Shown: positions 1-9,247, counted from the first letter of the stretch. The stretch: 64,000 nt of DNA from Scatosoma sp045542595 (GCA_045542595.1 JAZQLI010000037.1:10049-74048); one strand, 5' to 3'. The notes: generated by a model not told the origin, from the sequence alone. Numbers and translations: made by a program.

Positions 1-50
1 GAGAGAACTCCGTCTTTTTTATGCGTAATTTGCGTTTTAAATCAAAATTA

Positions 51-104
51 TCCATATTTCTGCAAGTGGAGTGTATTTACATTTGAAATGCTGAATGATA
101 AAAT
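51..104 (+). promoter_or_regulatory. Promoter with conserved upstream activator-like element
   Basis: A promoter TTTACA (76-81), 17 bp, TAAAAT (99-104) precedes the secreted-protein gene at 141. Directly upstream and touching the -35 is a 27-bp element (51-77) that starts TCCATATTTCTGCAA. The same element recurs at 5279-5305 with 24 of 27 positions identical and almost the same distance to its -10. Its position beside a weak -35 is typical of an AraC-family activator site, and two AraC-type genes lie nearby. Binding is inferred. Confidence 0.7.
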
Positions 105-140
105 ATAGTAACGAAATTATTAATTAAGGAGGATTTTTCT

Positions 141-3002
141 ATGGAAAAGAAGATTCGGAAAATAGGCCTTCTTTGCACCACTGCTGTTATGGCTTGCAGC
201 TTGGTGTTGGGGGCAGGCATAACCGCTTTTCCTAAATCGGTATCCGCGGAAACGGCTTCTATGGACGTTCTTATCGGTAAGAAAACGGATAACGTTACCG
301 TAACGGCTGGCAATACGGCAGGCGATTATTTGGGCTTGAGAATTGGCAAAGGGAAAATGTTTGACGATTGGAGCGCGCAAATTAACGCCACCTTTACAGG
401 CAGTACTAGCATTACATATTTGTTGCCGAATATGGCAGATACGCCTGATGTTACGGTAGATGGTACAGCAAATTGGGCGCATCAAGGTAACGCTTTTTCG
501 GTAAGAAATACCAAAGGTGAAAGAGTAGCTACGTTTATTACTTTCCCTAAAAATTGGTCAACGATAGGAACCCAGTACGGCTATTTTTATGATACTGTAA
601 ACGATGTTTATTCTACGCCGTACCACTCTTATGATTCTTCGGCAGAGGTAAACTTTTGGACAGATCCTATAAAATATACGGAACTGTCTCCCACCAAAGA
701 AGGGGCGAGGACTATCCAATATTTTGTAGGCAAAGGCGGCTTGTCTCCGATGGCTATTTCGCCTTCTACCGGCGTTATAACAGAAGCGAAAGTTACGGCT
801 GCGAAGTTGGAAGAAGATTCTACGGCAGAAGGTACGTTATATTTCGATTATGCTGACGGCAAGTTGACTATTAGTTCTTCTTCATACGATTATGCGGAAT
901 GTACATTGACAACGCAAACGGGTAACGGACAAATTATTCCTTTCGGCACGGTGGAAGCAGACCTTTCCGACGGGTATATTATTGAAATGCATAACGCGCC
1001 CGATTTTGGTAAAAAAGGGGATATAGGTTATTGGAAATATACTATGTCGTCTTCGGTGCATATTACGTCGATTAAGACGGATAGCGGTGCGTTCGCTACG
1101 CGTGCTGAAAACGTTGAGCTTGGAGAAAGGCAAGAAAAGACCATTTCTTACGAAGGCGAAGAAGTGGTGGATGGGAAAAACGTGATTACCGTGCCTTACG
1201 GCAGAAAATTGAATGAATTTGACGTATACAGTGCAGTAACGGCAACGGATATAGATGGCGTTCCGCTTGCGTTGAACGGCTATATGGATAGCTTCGATTA
1301 TGAAGGAAACAAAGCGTTTACAGAAGACGAAGAAATTACCGTAACGTACGAGGAAGGCGTTTCTAAAACGTATTTGGTGGACGTGGTATTTATCATGAAC
1401 ACGACGAATTTGTTGACGGCGTTGTCGGAACAAACCATTATTCGTACGGCAGGCGAGCCGAATTATAATGATTACGAAACAAATAGTACATGGGCGGCTG
1501 GTGGTTCGGCAGCTAGACCGTATAGTACTTACGGTACAGCGCTTGTTATCGGTGGACATACAAAGTCAAATTTTACTGCGAAAGAAATGATAGGCGCAAA
1601 ATTGAACGGTACGTTTTTCGGTAATTCTAGCGTAACATACACAATGGGTAGAAACTCGAACAAGGCGGCAAACGCTATTGTGCTTCAAGACGCGCAAGGC
1701 AATAACGTATTGCACGTAATGAATTATACGTATGGTTGGAACGACGCTAAAGCGTTTGTGTACCATTACGCTACACAAAAATTCTATTCTGCCAACACTT
1801 CGGGGGCAGCGCAGGAAATTACGACTTATGACGCAGCGGCAAGCGTAGCGCCTTACTATTTCCATTGGAATCAACCGTACCATCACGCGACGTTGAGCTT
1901 TAATTACGACGACGTGAACAAGCAAGTAACGGTTACCACCACGAAGAGAAATGCGGATAGAACTGTGGTTACGCTTGCTACGGTTTCCGCAGACTTGTCG
2001 GCAGGTTATACGCTTTCCTTTATTACGCCTTATAGCTTAACGGAAGGCTACTTCTCTGGTTATGATGCTGCTGGAGATTCTACAGGTAAGGATGATTATG
2101 TTGCCGTTGAAGATAATATGACGGCGTATGCGTCTCCTGCAGTATTGATTACCGAAATCAACGGCATAGACGTTACGGGTGCGACGTCAGAAGCAACGAC
2201 AGGCATCGAGAGCGTAGTTTGCGATAACGGCTCGGAAGTGGCTATGGGTGAAGAACTCACGTTTACAAGCAACAGCGTATATAACTTTGGTTCGCTTGTA
2301 TATAAAGGAAGCAGTGAAGTTACGGTAGACACGGCGGCGGACGTTAGCAAACCCGGCGAAACGGTTGCAATCGTTTCCGACTGGGCAGCTACGTATGAAA
2401 TTCCCCTTACGGTAAAAACGCTTTCTCAATCGCTTACGGGCGTGGAAATGGAAAAGGGTGCGTTTATCCGTGTAGGGCAAGGCGATACGGATAGAGGGCT
2501 TGGCTTTAGAATGAACGTTTCGGCGGCAGACAAAGCGCTTTTAGAAGCATACGTCGGCGAAGGCAAAGCGTACGCTTCGGTAAGCTACGGTATGATTATT
2601 ATGCCGTACAGCTACGTAACGGCTGCAGGCGTAACGGAAGAAACGTTGTTCGGCGAAAACGCTTTGTATACTTGGAAAGATAAACAAGGTGCAGGTAGCG
2701 TGGAAGTACTTCAAATGGAAACGAGTTATCTTCGTACTCAAGAAGAACTGCACTATGTCTTCGGCGCTATTACCGAATTGAAAACGGGTAACATTAAAAA
2801 GGATTTCATCGGTGTTGGTTACGTGAAGCTTACAGACGCGGACGGCAACGTAGAATACGTAGTAGCTTCGGCGTACAGCGATACGAGCGCTGATGCAAAT
2901 AACAATATTCGTTCGGCTTATGAAGTAGCGCAAGCGGCTGTGGATTCTGGCAAATATGAGTCGATTGCAGAGTGGTTGCGTACTAACTATCTTGCGGAAT
3001 AA
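141..3002 (+). CDS. Large secreted protein with two tandem beta-rich modules
   Basis: This 953-residue protein has a signal peptide: KK-R-K, a hydrophobic stretch at about 10-28, then an Ala-rich cleavage region near 'VSAET'. Two related modules (about 50-315 and 420-690) share a pattern: an 'F.G.SSITY'-like start, a 'GTLYFDY'-like strand, a 'DLS.GY' strand, and a closing stretch of the type 'VLITEINGIDVTG'. A short Ig-like linker (about 330-415) separates them. The C-terminal 180 residues resemble a domain seen in many clostridial surface proteins, with 'GFRMN' and a 'YGMIIMP' strand. There is no C-terminal anchor. The same modules occur in the protein at 5371. It is probably a glycan-binding secreted protein; no catalytic motif is seen. 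The start follows an AGGAGG site. Confidence 0.6.
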   Translation: MEKKIRKIGLLCTTAVMACSLVLGAGITAFPKSVSAETASMDVLIGKKTDNVTVTAGNTAGDYLGLRIGKGKMFDDWSAQINATFTGSTSITYLLPNMADTPDVTVDGTANWAHQGNAFSVRNTKGERVATFITFPKNWSTIGTQYGYFYDTVNDVYSTPYHSYDSSAEVNFWTDPIKYTELSPTKEGARTIQYFVGKGGLSPMAISPSTGVITEAKVTAAKLEEDSTAEGTLYFDYADGKLTISSSSYDYAECTLTTQTGNGQIIPFGTVEADLSDGYIIEMHNAPDFGKKGDIGYWKYTMSSSVHITSIKTDSGAFATRAENVELGERQEKTISYEGEEVVDGKNVITVPYGRKLNEFDVYSAVTATDIDGVPLALNGYMDSFDYEGNKAFTEDEEITVTYEEGVSKTYLVDVVFIMNTTNLLTALSEQTIIRTAGEPNYNDYETNSTWAAGGSAARPYSTYGTALVIGGHTKSNFTAKEMIGAKLNGTFFGNSSVTYTMGRNSNKAANAIVLQDAQGNNVLHVMNYTYGWNDAKAFVYHYATQKFYSANTSGAAQEITTYDAAASVAPYYFHWNQPYHHATLSFNYDDVNKQVTVTTTKRNADRTVVTLATVSADLSAGYTLSFITPYSLTEGYFSGYDAAGDSTGKDDYVAVEDNMTAYASPAVLITEINGIDVTGATSEATTGIESVVCDNGSEVAMGEELTFTSNSVYNFGSLVYKGSSEVTVDTAADVSKPGETVAIVSDWAATYEIPLTVKTLSQSLTGVEMEKGAFIRVGQGDTDRGLGFRMNVSAADKALLEAYVGEGKAYASVSYGMIIMPYSYVTAAGVTEETLFGENALYTWKDKQGAGSVEVLQMETSYLRTQEELHYVFGAITELKTGNIKKDFIGVGYVKLTDADGNVEYVVASAYSDTSADANNNIRSAYEVAQAAVDSGKYESIAEWLRTNYLAE

Positions 3003-3016
3003 GGGAGGGGCGGATT

Positions 3017-3130
3017 ATGAAAAAGTATGAAGAATTAGAACTGAAGGTTGTAATTTTCAATGAAGACGTAATCACCGCTTCCGGTGAAGATGAAGAAGGT
3101 ATGTTCCGTACGGACATCTTTGGTGAATAA
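3017..3130 (+). CDS. 37-residue acidic small protein
   Basis: A short frame begins 14 nt after the preceding stop. It has a strong GGGAGGGG Shine-Dalgarno about 6 nt before ATG, and a perfect terminator follows 11 nt after its stop. The product starts MKKYEELELKVVIF and carries the segment 'EDVITASGEDEEGMF'. Short peptides with an 'EDVITTSG'-like core are, from memory, common in gut Clostridia and usually left unannotated. Nothing suggests an enzyme or a membrane span. The ribosome site, the tight spacing and the terminator support a real gene. Function is unknown; a link to export or maturation of the upstream protein is only a guess. Confidence 0.55.
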   Translation: MKKYEELELKVVIFNEDVITASGEDEEGMFRTDIFGE

Positions 3131-3141
3131 CAATAAAAAGG

Positions 3142-3176
3142 GCGGCAAGCGCAATTAGCGCTTGCCGCTTTTTTTT
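3142..3176 (+). terminator. Rho-independent terminator
   Basis: An 11-bp perfect stem GCGGCAAGCGC / GCGCTTGCCGC with a 5-nt loop is followed by eight or more T. It ends the unit 141-3130. Confidence 0.92.
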
Positions 3177-3203
3177 GACTAACCGATTAGCCGACGGCGC
3201 GTA

Positions 3204-3239
3204 TAAAAAAACCGACTATTTGATTAGTCGGTTTTTTAT
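3204..3239. terminator. Bidirectional terminator
   Basis: An A-run, the stem ACCGACTA / TAGTCGGT and a T-run stand 2 nt beyond the stop of the minus-strand regulator at 3242. It can work in both directions and separates the convergent units. Confidence 0.85.
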
Positions 3240-3241
3240 AA

Positions 3242-4138
3242 TTAGTTTTGATGTTTTGGGCGGTCGTATTGTTTAGCGCGGCGCACGGTGTCCATAGGGG
3301 AGCATTTGAAAATCTTTTTATATATTCTCGAAAAGTACAAGGGGTCTTCAAAGCCGACCAAGCGCGCCACTTCATTCACTTTATAATTCCCTTTTTCCAA
3401 AAGGCTTACCGCAAGTTCGCAACGTTTTACTGTTACGTATTCGGTAAAGCACACCGACATTTCCTTTTTGAAAAGTCGGGAAAGGGTGCTGGGGTGCACG
3501 TTGAGTTTTTCCGCGAACATCTTTATCGAAAGTGTGGGGTTGGAAATATGCTTATCGATATAATAGAGTATTTTCTGTAAATACGTTTGGTTTTGCCTAT
3601 TCTCTACCTGCCAGCTATCGGTGTCGGTGGAGTTTAAGCGGTTGGCGTATAAATGTTCGATAATATTGAGTAGATTTTTATGCATTACTACGTTTAGCAT
3701 AGACGGCGAATACTCGCTTTTGGTAAACGTATCGTAAAAATAGGGCATAATTTTATTATCGGGGAGCACCGTAAACGGCTGTTCTTCCGTCAAGCCCATT
3801 TTTGTGCAGTAATGCTTTGCTCGATAGCCGTTAAACGTTACCCAGTAAAGCAGAGTCGGCGTTTTTTTCAGTTCCGCTTGATAGGAAATTCCTGTATTGG
3901 GCATTAAGATAAACACACTGTTTTTCTTTAGCGTTACCTTTTTTCCGTTGAAATATAAGGTAACGCTGCCTTGAATGACGTAGTGTAAACGGTACGACGG
4001 ATAGGAAAGGGAATCAATCATTTCCTTTGGTTTGTCCACAATTTCAAATCCGTAATGTCCTACCGATAAATCGGGCCCTACTTCCTTGCACGAGTTGTTG
4101 ATGCCCATGGTTTGCGTGGGCATTACTTTGGTTTTCAT
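3242..4138 (-). CDS. AraC-family transcriptional regulator, copy B
   Basis: This 298-residue AraC/XylS regulator has an N-terminal cupin-like sensor (about 20-150, including 'YRLHYVIQGSVTLYFNGKK') and a C-terminal pair of helix-turn-helix motifs (about 195-295, with 'FAEKLNVHPSTLSRLFKKE' and 'VNEVARLVGFEDPLYFSRIY'). The C-terminal DNA-binding half is almost identical to the neighbour at 4218, while the sensor half differs more. It is transcribed after that gene, with a 79-nt gap and its own GGAGAAAAAGG ribosome site. Likely target: the shared element at 51 and 5279. The inducing sugar is unknown. A bidirectional terminator follows directly. Confidence 0.9.
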   Translation of the reverse strand: MKTKVMPTQTMGINNSCKEVGPDLSVGHYGFEIVDKPKEMIDSLSYPSYRLHYVIQGSVTLYFNGKKVTLKKNSVFILMPNTGISYQAELKKTPTLLYWVTFNGYRAKHYCTKMGLTEEQPFTVLPDNKIMPYFYDTFTKSEYSPSMLNVVMHKNLLNIIEHLYANRLNSTDTDSWQVENRQNQTYLQKILYYIDKHISNPTLSIKMFAEKLNVHPSTLSRLFKKEMSVCFTEYVTVKRCELAVSLLEKGNYKVNEVARLVGFEDPLYFSRIYKKIFKCSPMDTVRRAKQYDRPKHQN

Positions 4139-4217
4139 TATCCTTTTTCTCCCTAAATCATTTTTCCCAAACGGAGAATACCCGTCGTGCCTATGCGTAT
4201 TTCCCGTTCATATATCC

Positions 4218-5126
4218 TTATAACAAATCTTTTTTACGCAGTGCGTTTGCGGTACGTATAGTCTCCATAGGCGAACAACCCAAAATCTTTTTATAAATTC
4301 TTGAAAAGTACAACGGGTCTTCAAAACCGACCATACGAGCCACTTCGTTTACTTTATGTGTGCCGCTTTCCAAAAGACTTACCGCAAGTTCGCAACGTTT
4401 TACCGTTACGTATTCGGTAAAGCACACCGACATTTCCTTTTTGAAAAGTCGGGAAAGAGTGCTGGGGTGTACGTTGAGTTTTTCCGCGAACATTTTTATC
4501 GAAAGCGCGGGGTCGGAAAGTTTTTTGTCGATATAATGGAGTATTTTTTGTAAATACGTTTGTGGCTGTTTATGTTCTTCCTGTTGCCACGCTTCGCTAC
4601 TCGTCGAAGATATGCGGTTGGCGTACAGGTATTCGATAATAGAGAGCAGGCTTTTGTGCATTACTACGTTGAGCATAGATGGCGAGTAGCCTTTTTTCGT
4701 GAACGGAGCGTAAAAATACGGCAACAGTTTATTATCGGGGAGCTGGACAAACGGCTGTTCTTCCGTTAAGCCCATTTTTATGCAGTAATGCTTTGCGCGA
4801 AGTCCGTTAAACGTTATCCAGTAAAGCGCTGTATGGTTGGTGTGCGCTTCATATGCTATTCCTGTATTTGGTATCAGCATAAATACGCTATTCTTTTTCA
4901 ACGTTACTTTTTTGTTGTTGAAATACAAGGAAACACTCCCTTGAATGACGTAGTGTAAGCGATAGGACGGATGAGAAAGGAAATCGACCAAATTATTGGA
5001 AGCTGCTTGGTCTTTGGGCTTGTCTATAATAATATAACCGTAATGTGCCGCCGATAAATCGGGCCCCACTTCCTTACAAGAGTTGTTGATGCCCATCGGC
5101 TTTTTAGGCGTCAGCTTTGTTTTCAT
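4218..5126 (-). CDS. AraC-family transcriptional regulator, copy A
   Basis: This 302-residue paralogue of the gene at 3242 has the same order: a cupin-like sensor with 'YRLHYVIQGSVSLYFNNKK', then a double helix-turn-helix with 'MFAEKLNVHPSTLSRLFKKE'. Long stretches are identical in the DNA-binding half, so the two proteins probably recognise the same DNA. It carries a small insertion, 'DQAASNNL', near residue 41 and a changed pocket region. It is divergent from the big surface-protein/ABC operon at 5371 and has its own consensus promoter. A recent tandem duplication with sensor divergence is the simplest reading. Confidence 0.9.
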   Translation of the reverse strand: MKTKLTPKKPMGINNSCKEVGPDLSAAHYGYIIIDKPKDQAASNNLVDFLSHPSYRLHYVIQGSVSLYFNNKKVTLKKNSVFMLIPNTGIAYEAHTNHTALYWITFNGLRAKHYCIKMGLTEEQPFVQLPDNKLLPYFYAPFTKKGYSPSMLNVVMHKSLLSIIEYLYANRISSTSSEAWQQEEHKQPQTYLQKILHYIDKKLSDPALSIKMFAEKLNVHPSTLSRLFKKEMSVCFTEYVTVKRCELAVSLLESGTHKVNEVARMVGFEDPLYFSRIYKKILGCSPMETIRTANALRKKDLL

Positions 5127-5195
5127 TATCCCTTTTCTCCCTTAGTTAGACAGGCTACTTTAGGCTGTGTGTATAAGTATGCTCCGTCTACCTTC

Positions 5196-5225
5196 ATTAT
5201 AGTACATTTTGAAAAAAGTTGTCAA
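5196..5225 (-). promoter_or_regulatory. Promoter of the araC pair
   Basis: Read on the minus strand, TTGACA (5220-5225) is followed by 18 bp and TATAAT (5196-5201), about 70 nt before the ATG at 5126. Confidence 0.8.
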
Positions 5226-5278
5226 TAGAAAAAAATAGCAAAAATGCATATTTTTCAAGGCGTTTGACGATTAAATTG

Positions 5279-5333
5279 TCCATATTTCTGCAACTGTAGT
5301 CTATTGCTTTCCCACGCGTGCGCGTGATATAAT
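5279..5333 (+). promoter_or_regulatory. Promoter with the second copy of the 27-bp element
   Basis: The element TCCATATTTCTGCAA (5279-5293) and its extension to 5305 match the copy at 51-77 at 24 of 27 positions. A weak -35 TTGCTT (5304-5309), 18 bp and TATAAT (5328-5333) follow. A partial copy (TGCATATTTTTCAAG, 5245-5259) lies about 34 bp upstream and could be a second, weaker site that also affects the divergent araC promoter. Confidence 0.7.
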
Positions 5334-5370
5334 AGATATGTGATAATTTGTATACGGGAGGATTTTTTTC

Positions 5371-8300
5371 ATGAGAAAAAGAACCGCAAAATTTTTAACC
5401 GCAATCTTATCCGTGGCGACCATTGCAACGGCTACAGTCGGTGCGGTGGGCTTGGGTTCGCTGCATACCGTTAAAGCTGCAGGACTGGCCGTTTCTAGCG
5501 CGAATTTGATTACGGGCTATAGCCAAAAATCGGTGAGTGTCAACGCGGCAATTACCAAAGGCGACGTTACGGGTATTTTGGTAAACCCTATGGATAAAAC
5601 TGGCGATTGGAGTGCGGATATTAACGCTACGTTTACGGGAAACAGCTCTATTACATACGCGTTACCCGATATGGCTTCGGCGGAACAGCTTAACAGTACG
5701 TGGTACAGGGAAGCGAACGCGTTTTCCGTTAAAAACAGCGACGGCGATATCGTGGCTACTTTTGTTACGTTTCCGAAAGCTTGGGCGAGCTTGGGCAATC
5801 AGTCGGCATATATGTACAACGCCGTTACGGATACGTATTGTATGCCTTATCACAGCTGGGACGGTGCAAACGGCGTAGATTATTGGACGACTCCGCTGAA
5901 TTACCGTGAATTATCTCCGACGAAAGATATATATAAAAAAGACGAGAACGGTGAATTTGTTTTAAATTCCAAAGGCGATAAAATAGAAACGGGCATTAAA
6001 AGAATAGATTACGCGCACAGCGCTTTAGCTAAAATGCAAATTTCCCCGTCTACCGGCGTTACGTCGGACAAAAATAACGCCTTAGCTGCCGAAGCGAAAG
6101 TAACGGGTACGTTGTATTTCGATTACGCAGGCGGCGTTTTGACGGTAAAAACGTCTTCATATGAAATGGCAAACAGGAAAATCCCCGAACAAACGGGCAA
6201 CGGACAAGTGCTCGTTATGGGCAGCGTAGAAGTGGACCTTTCCGAAGGGTATACGATTATGATGCATAACGCGCGTGCATTCGGTACGGAAGGCGACGAA
6301 GGGTATTTTAACGATTACGCGTATTCTTCGTCCGTATTGATTACCGATATCAACGGCGTAAACGTTACGGGCACTACCGTGGAAAGTGAAGGCGGCGCGG
6401 CTACGGACATTCAATATCACGGCGAAAAAGTAGTCGGTGGTAAAAACACTATTTATTTACGGGAAGGGCAAGCGTTGAATGCGTTCGACGTATACGGTAC
6501 TTTCACGGCTGGTGGAAAATTAAATTCCATAACGAAGGCGGTGGTTAGAAAAACGACGTATACGGCGAAAGATTTTTCTAAAGAGAAAGTGGGGACGTAT
6601 TCCATTACCGTAACGGACGGCGCGTTCTCGAAAGAGTATAACGTAGTTATACAAAAGGAATATAACGTGGCGACGGACGCGGTAATCAACGCAGGAGAAA
6701 ACGCAAAGATAACTACTGAAAAGGATTTAGGTGAATACAAGGGTGTTTACATTTCACGTATTACCGATTCGGAAAAAGCGCGTACGGCAACGATTGACGG
6801 TGTATTCCAAGGCGACGCTAGCATTTCCTATCTATTTGACGGTTCTATCGCCAACAAGACGGAAGCGCACGGCATTACCGTGTATGACAGGGACGGCAAT
6901 GCCGTTTGTACCGTAGTCAACTATTGGATTCAGGCTTGGCAGGGCGGCGGCTCGCGTGCGTACGTTCAAAATGAAATAACGGGAGTAAAAACGCACGTAA
7001 CGACGGACGGGGGCATGGCAGTGATGACCGACTTCGTACCCAACGTTTGGACGGGTATGCATATAGGGCCTATTCCTTTGACGACGAGCAAATCGGTTAA
7101 CTTCGACGGTACGGTATACGACGTATTGACCGCGGAAGGTACGGTGTATTTCGAATACGACGAAGCGGAAAAAACACTCACCGTGAAAATGGATACCGTG
7201 CAAAAGGTGAAGTACGTAGAAAACGTTCCGCAAAATATTAAGAAAGTGCAAGCGGAGACGGCGGATAGCAAAAAGGTTTATAAAACGGGCGAAACGTTAT
7301 TCGTTTACACAGGCGAATACCAAACGAATGAAGACGGTTCGTACGTGTTAACCGACAAAAATGAAAAAATCAAAATGGGCGCTGTGGTGGAACTGACGCA
7401 AGACGGTGTCTATCAAGTGGTGGCAAATAGCGAATTCCCCGTAACCGAATCTGCTTCGTCGGTTATGGTTGAAGTGAAAGACGCACAGGGGAATCCCATA
7501 TACAAATACGGTAACGACCCGTACAACGTTGAAAATTTTGCGCCCGTAGTTACGGTAGGTATTATCGAAAACGTAGACCTTTCTAACGGGTACACGGTAG
7601 AATTTAACGAACCTACCGATTTTATGGAAGGCGACGATCACGCGTATACCGATAAGAGTAAGAGTGTTTTAATTACGTCTATCAACGGTAATTTGACGGA
7701 CGGAGCGAACGTAAAAGCCGTTTCCGAAGGACTTTGCGCAGCAGAGCTTTGGGGGGATACGTACGTATTCGACCTTGCGGCAGAGGAAAAACCCGTACTC
7801 TATTTCGCGCAAAACAATGCTTGGGAAAACGTTTCCGTAACGGGGGTGAAGCGCATAGAAACGAACTGGGCGGTATACGAAACGCTTAAAAACGTACAAG
7901 TGGACGGCTCGTACGATTTGACGAAAGCGGGCTCGTACAACGTGGTACTGAAAGGCGAAAAGGACGGTATTCCTTATGCGCAGGCGGTAACGCTCGTTGT
8001 AGAAGCATCTACGAAGATTACGCTGGACGAAGCAGGCGGCATAGCAGTGGACGATATCTATATTTCGGAACACAGCTATCTCCGTACGTTGCCCACTCCC
8101 GAGCGTATCGGTTGGGAGTTTACCGGTTGGTATAACGGTTCGACAAAGGTAACCGAAATTACGCAAGGTATGCAAGCGGTAACGCTGAAGGCAGGCTGGT
8201 TAGACGAAGTAGCGCCTGTTATCAGCTTGAACAATTTAGATTGCTTTACGGTAGTGGACGACCCTGCAAAATTCTCTATTTCCCGTGCGGACGTTGTAGC

Positions 8301-9222
8301 GGAAGATATGGCGTGCGGCTTGCTGGAAGGCAACTATATCACGATAAAAGTAAAAGCACCCGGTGGCAGTTGGGTGGACAACGAAAGTTTCACGTTCGAT
8401 AAAACCAAATTTGGGGAATACGAAGTGGAATACACGGTAAAAGACTGGTCGAATAATACGGCAACCGTTTCCCGTATTTTACGGTATACGCCTGTAAGGC
8501 CTACACTTACCGTAAACGGCGAAGTGCCGACGGACGGCTTTGTAGACGGGGAAATTACTTTGCCTGCAGCCACGGCAAAGAGCGGCACAACCGATTTGAC
8601 GGTAACCGTTTCCGTAACACACGACGGCGAGAAACTTGACGTGGAAAACAACTCGTTTGTGCCCCAAGCAGTAGGCAAGTACGTGGTTTGCTATACGGCG
8701 GAAGACAGCGTAGGACAAATCGTTTCAAACAGCTATGAAATCGTAGTTGTTTCGGATACCGAAAAACCGGTTATCATAGTCGATTTTACGCAATATAACT
8801 TGGTGGTAGGCCGCAAGTTGGAATTACCCGTTGCGACGGCTACCGATAACGCGGACAGTAACGTACAAATCAGCGTTGTAGTAAGAAAGGGCGGCGAAGA
8901 TATCGCAACCGAGTCGGTTATATTAAACGAAGTGGGCGTATATTTGGTAGTATACACTGCCGTTGACTTTGCAGGGAATATGTCCAACGTAACGTTTGAA
9001 GTATTCGTAAGAGAAGAAACGGACAGATTGCCCAACTCTTTCGATAGCGGAGAAGTACCGCCGTTGCCTGATGAGAATGGCGGACAAGGCAATAACGGTT
9101 CTTCCACGGTAGGCGGAGATACCGCAAGCGACGGTTGCGGTTCTAGTTTATCGCTCGGTGCGCTTGGCGCGTTGACGACCTTGATGGGTGTAACGTTATT
9201 TATCAAGAGAAAGAAAAAATAA
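5371..9222 (+). CDS. Giant surface protein with tandem modules, Ig-like repeats and C-terminal anchor
   Basis: A 1283-residue exported protein. Order: signal peptide (1 to about 35); module copy 1 (about 70-345), clearly related to the protein at 141; Ig-like linker; module copy 2 (about 435-790); an Ig-like stretch; a Listeria-Bacteroides (InlB B-repeat-like) segment around 890-950 with 'GWEFTGWYNG'; three Ig/HYR-like domains (about 950-1215); an acidic, Gly-rich spacer; and a C-terminal membrane anchor (about 1255-1283) ending in KRKKK. There is no LPXTG; a 'DGCGSS' motif precedes the hydrophobic segment instead. First gene of the ABC-importer operon, so it probably captures glycans at the surface. 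No catalytic residues are recognisable. Confidence 0.65.
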   Translation: MRKRTAKFLTAILSVATIATATVGAVGLGSLHTVKAAGLAVSSANLITGYSQKSVSVNAAITKGDVTGILVNPMDKTGDWSADINATFTGNSSITYALPDMASAEQLNSTWYREANAFSVKNSDGDIVATFVTFPKAWASLGNQSAYMYNAVTDTYCMPYHSWDGANGVDYWTTPLNYRELSPTKDIYKKDENGEFVLNSKGDKIETGIKRIDYAHSALAKMQISPSTGVTSDKNNALAAEAKVTGTLYFDYAGGVLTVKTSSYEMANRKIPEQTGNGQVLVMGSVEVDLSEGYTIMMHNARAFGTEGDEGYFNDYAYSSSVLITDINGVNVTGTTVESEGGAATDIQYHGEKVVGGKNTIYLREGQALNAFDVYGTFTAGGKLNSITKAVVRKTTYTAKDFSKEKVGTYSITVTDGAFSKEYNVVIQKEYNVATDAVINAGENAKITTEKDLGEYKGVYISRITDSEKARTATIDGVFQGDASISYLFDGSIANKTEAHGITVYDRDGNAVCTVVNYWIQAWQGGGSRAYVQNEITGVKTHVTTDGGMAVMTDFVPNVWTGMHIGPIPLTTSKSVNFDGTVYDVLTAEGTVYFEYDEAEKTLTVKMDTVQKVKYVENVPQNIKKVQAETADSKKVYKTGETLFVYTGEYQTNEDGSYVLTDKNEKIKMGAVVELTQDGVYQVVANSEFPVTESASSVMVEVKDAQGNPIYKYGNDPYNVENFAPVVTVGIIENVDLSNGYTVEFNEPTDFMEGDDHAYTDKSKSVLITSINGNLTDGANVKAVSEGLCAAELWGDTYVFDLAAEEKPVLYFAQNNAWENVSVTGVKRIETNWAVYETLKNVQVDGSYDLTKAGSYNVVLKGEKDGIPYAQAVTLVVEASTKITLDEAGGIAVDDIYISEHSYLRTLPTPERIGWEFTGWYNGSTKVTEITQGMQAVTLKAGWLDEVAPVISLNNLDCFTVVDDPAKFSISRADVVAEDMACGLLEGNYITIKVKAPGGSWVDNESFTFDKTKFGEYEVEYTVKDWSNNTATVSRILRYTPVRPTLTVNGEVPTDGFVDGEITLPAATAKSGTTDLTVTVSVTHDGEKLDVENNSFVPQAVGKYVVCYTAEDSVGQIVSNSYEIVVVSDTEKPVIIVDFTQYNLVVGRKLELPVATATDNADSNVQISVVVRKGGEDIATESVILNEVGVYLVVYTAVDFAGNMSNVTFEVFVREETDRLPNSFDSGEVPPLPDENGGQGNNGSSTVGGDTASDGCGSSLSLGALGALTTLMGVTLFIKRKKK

Positions 9223-9247
9223 TACAGATAAAAGGAAGGAGAAAATT

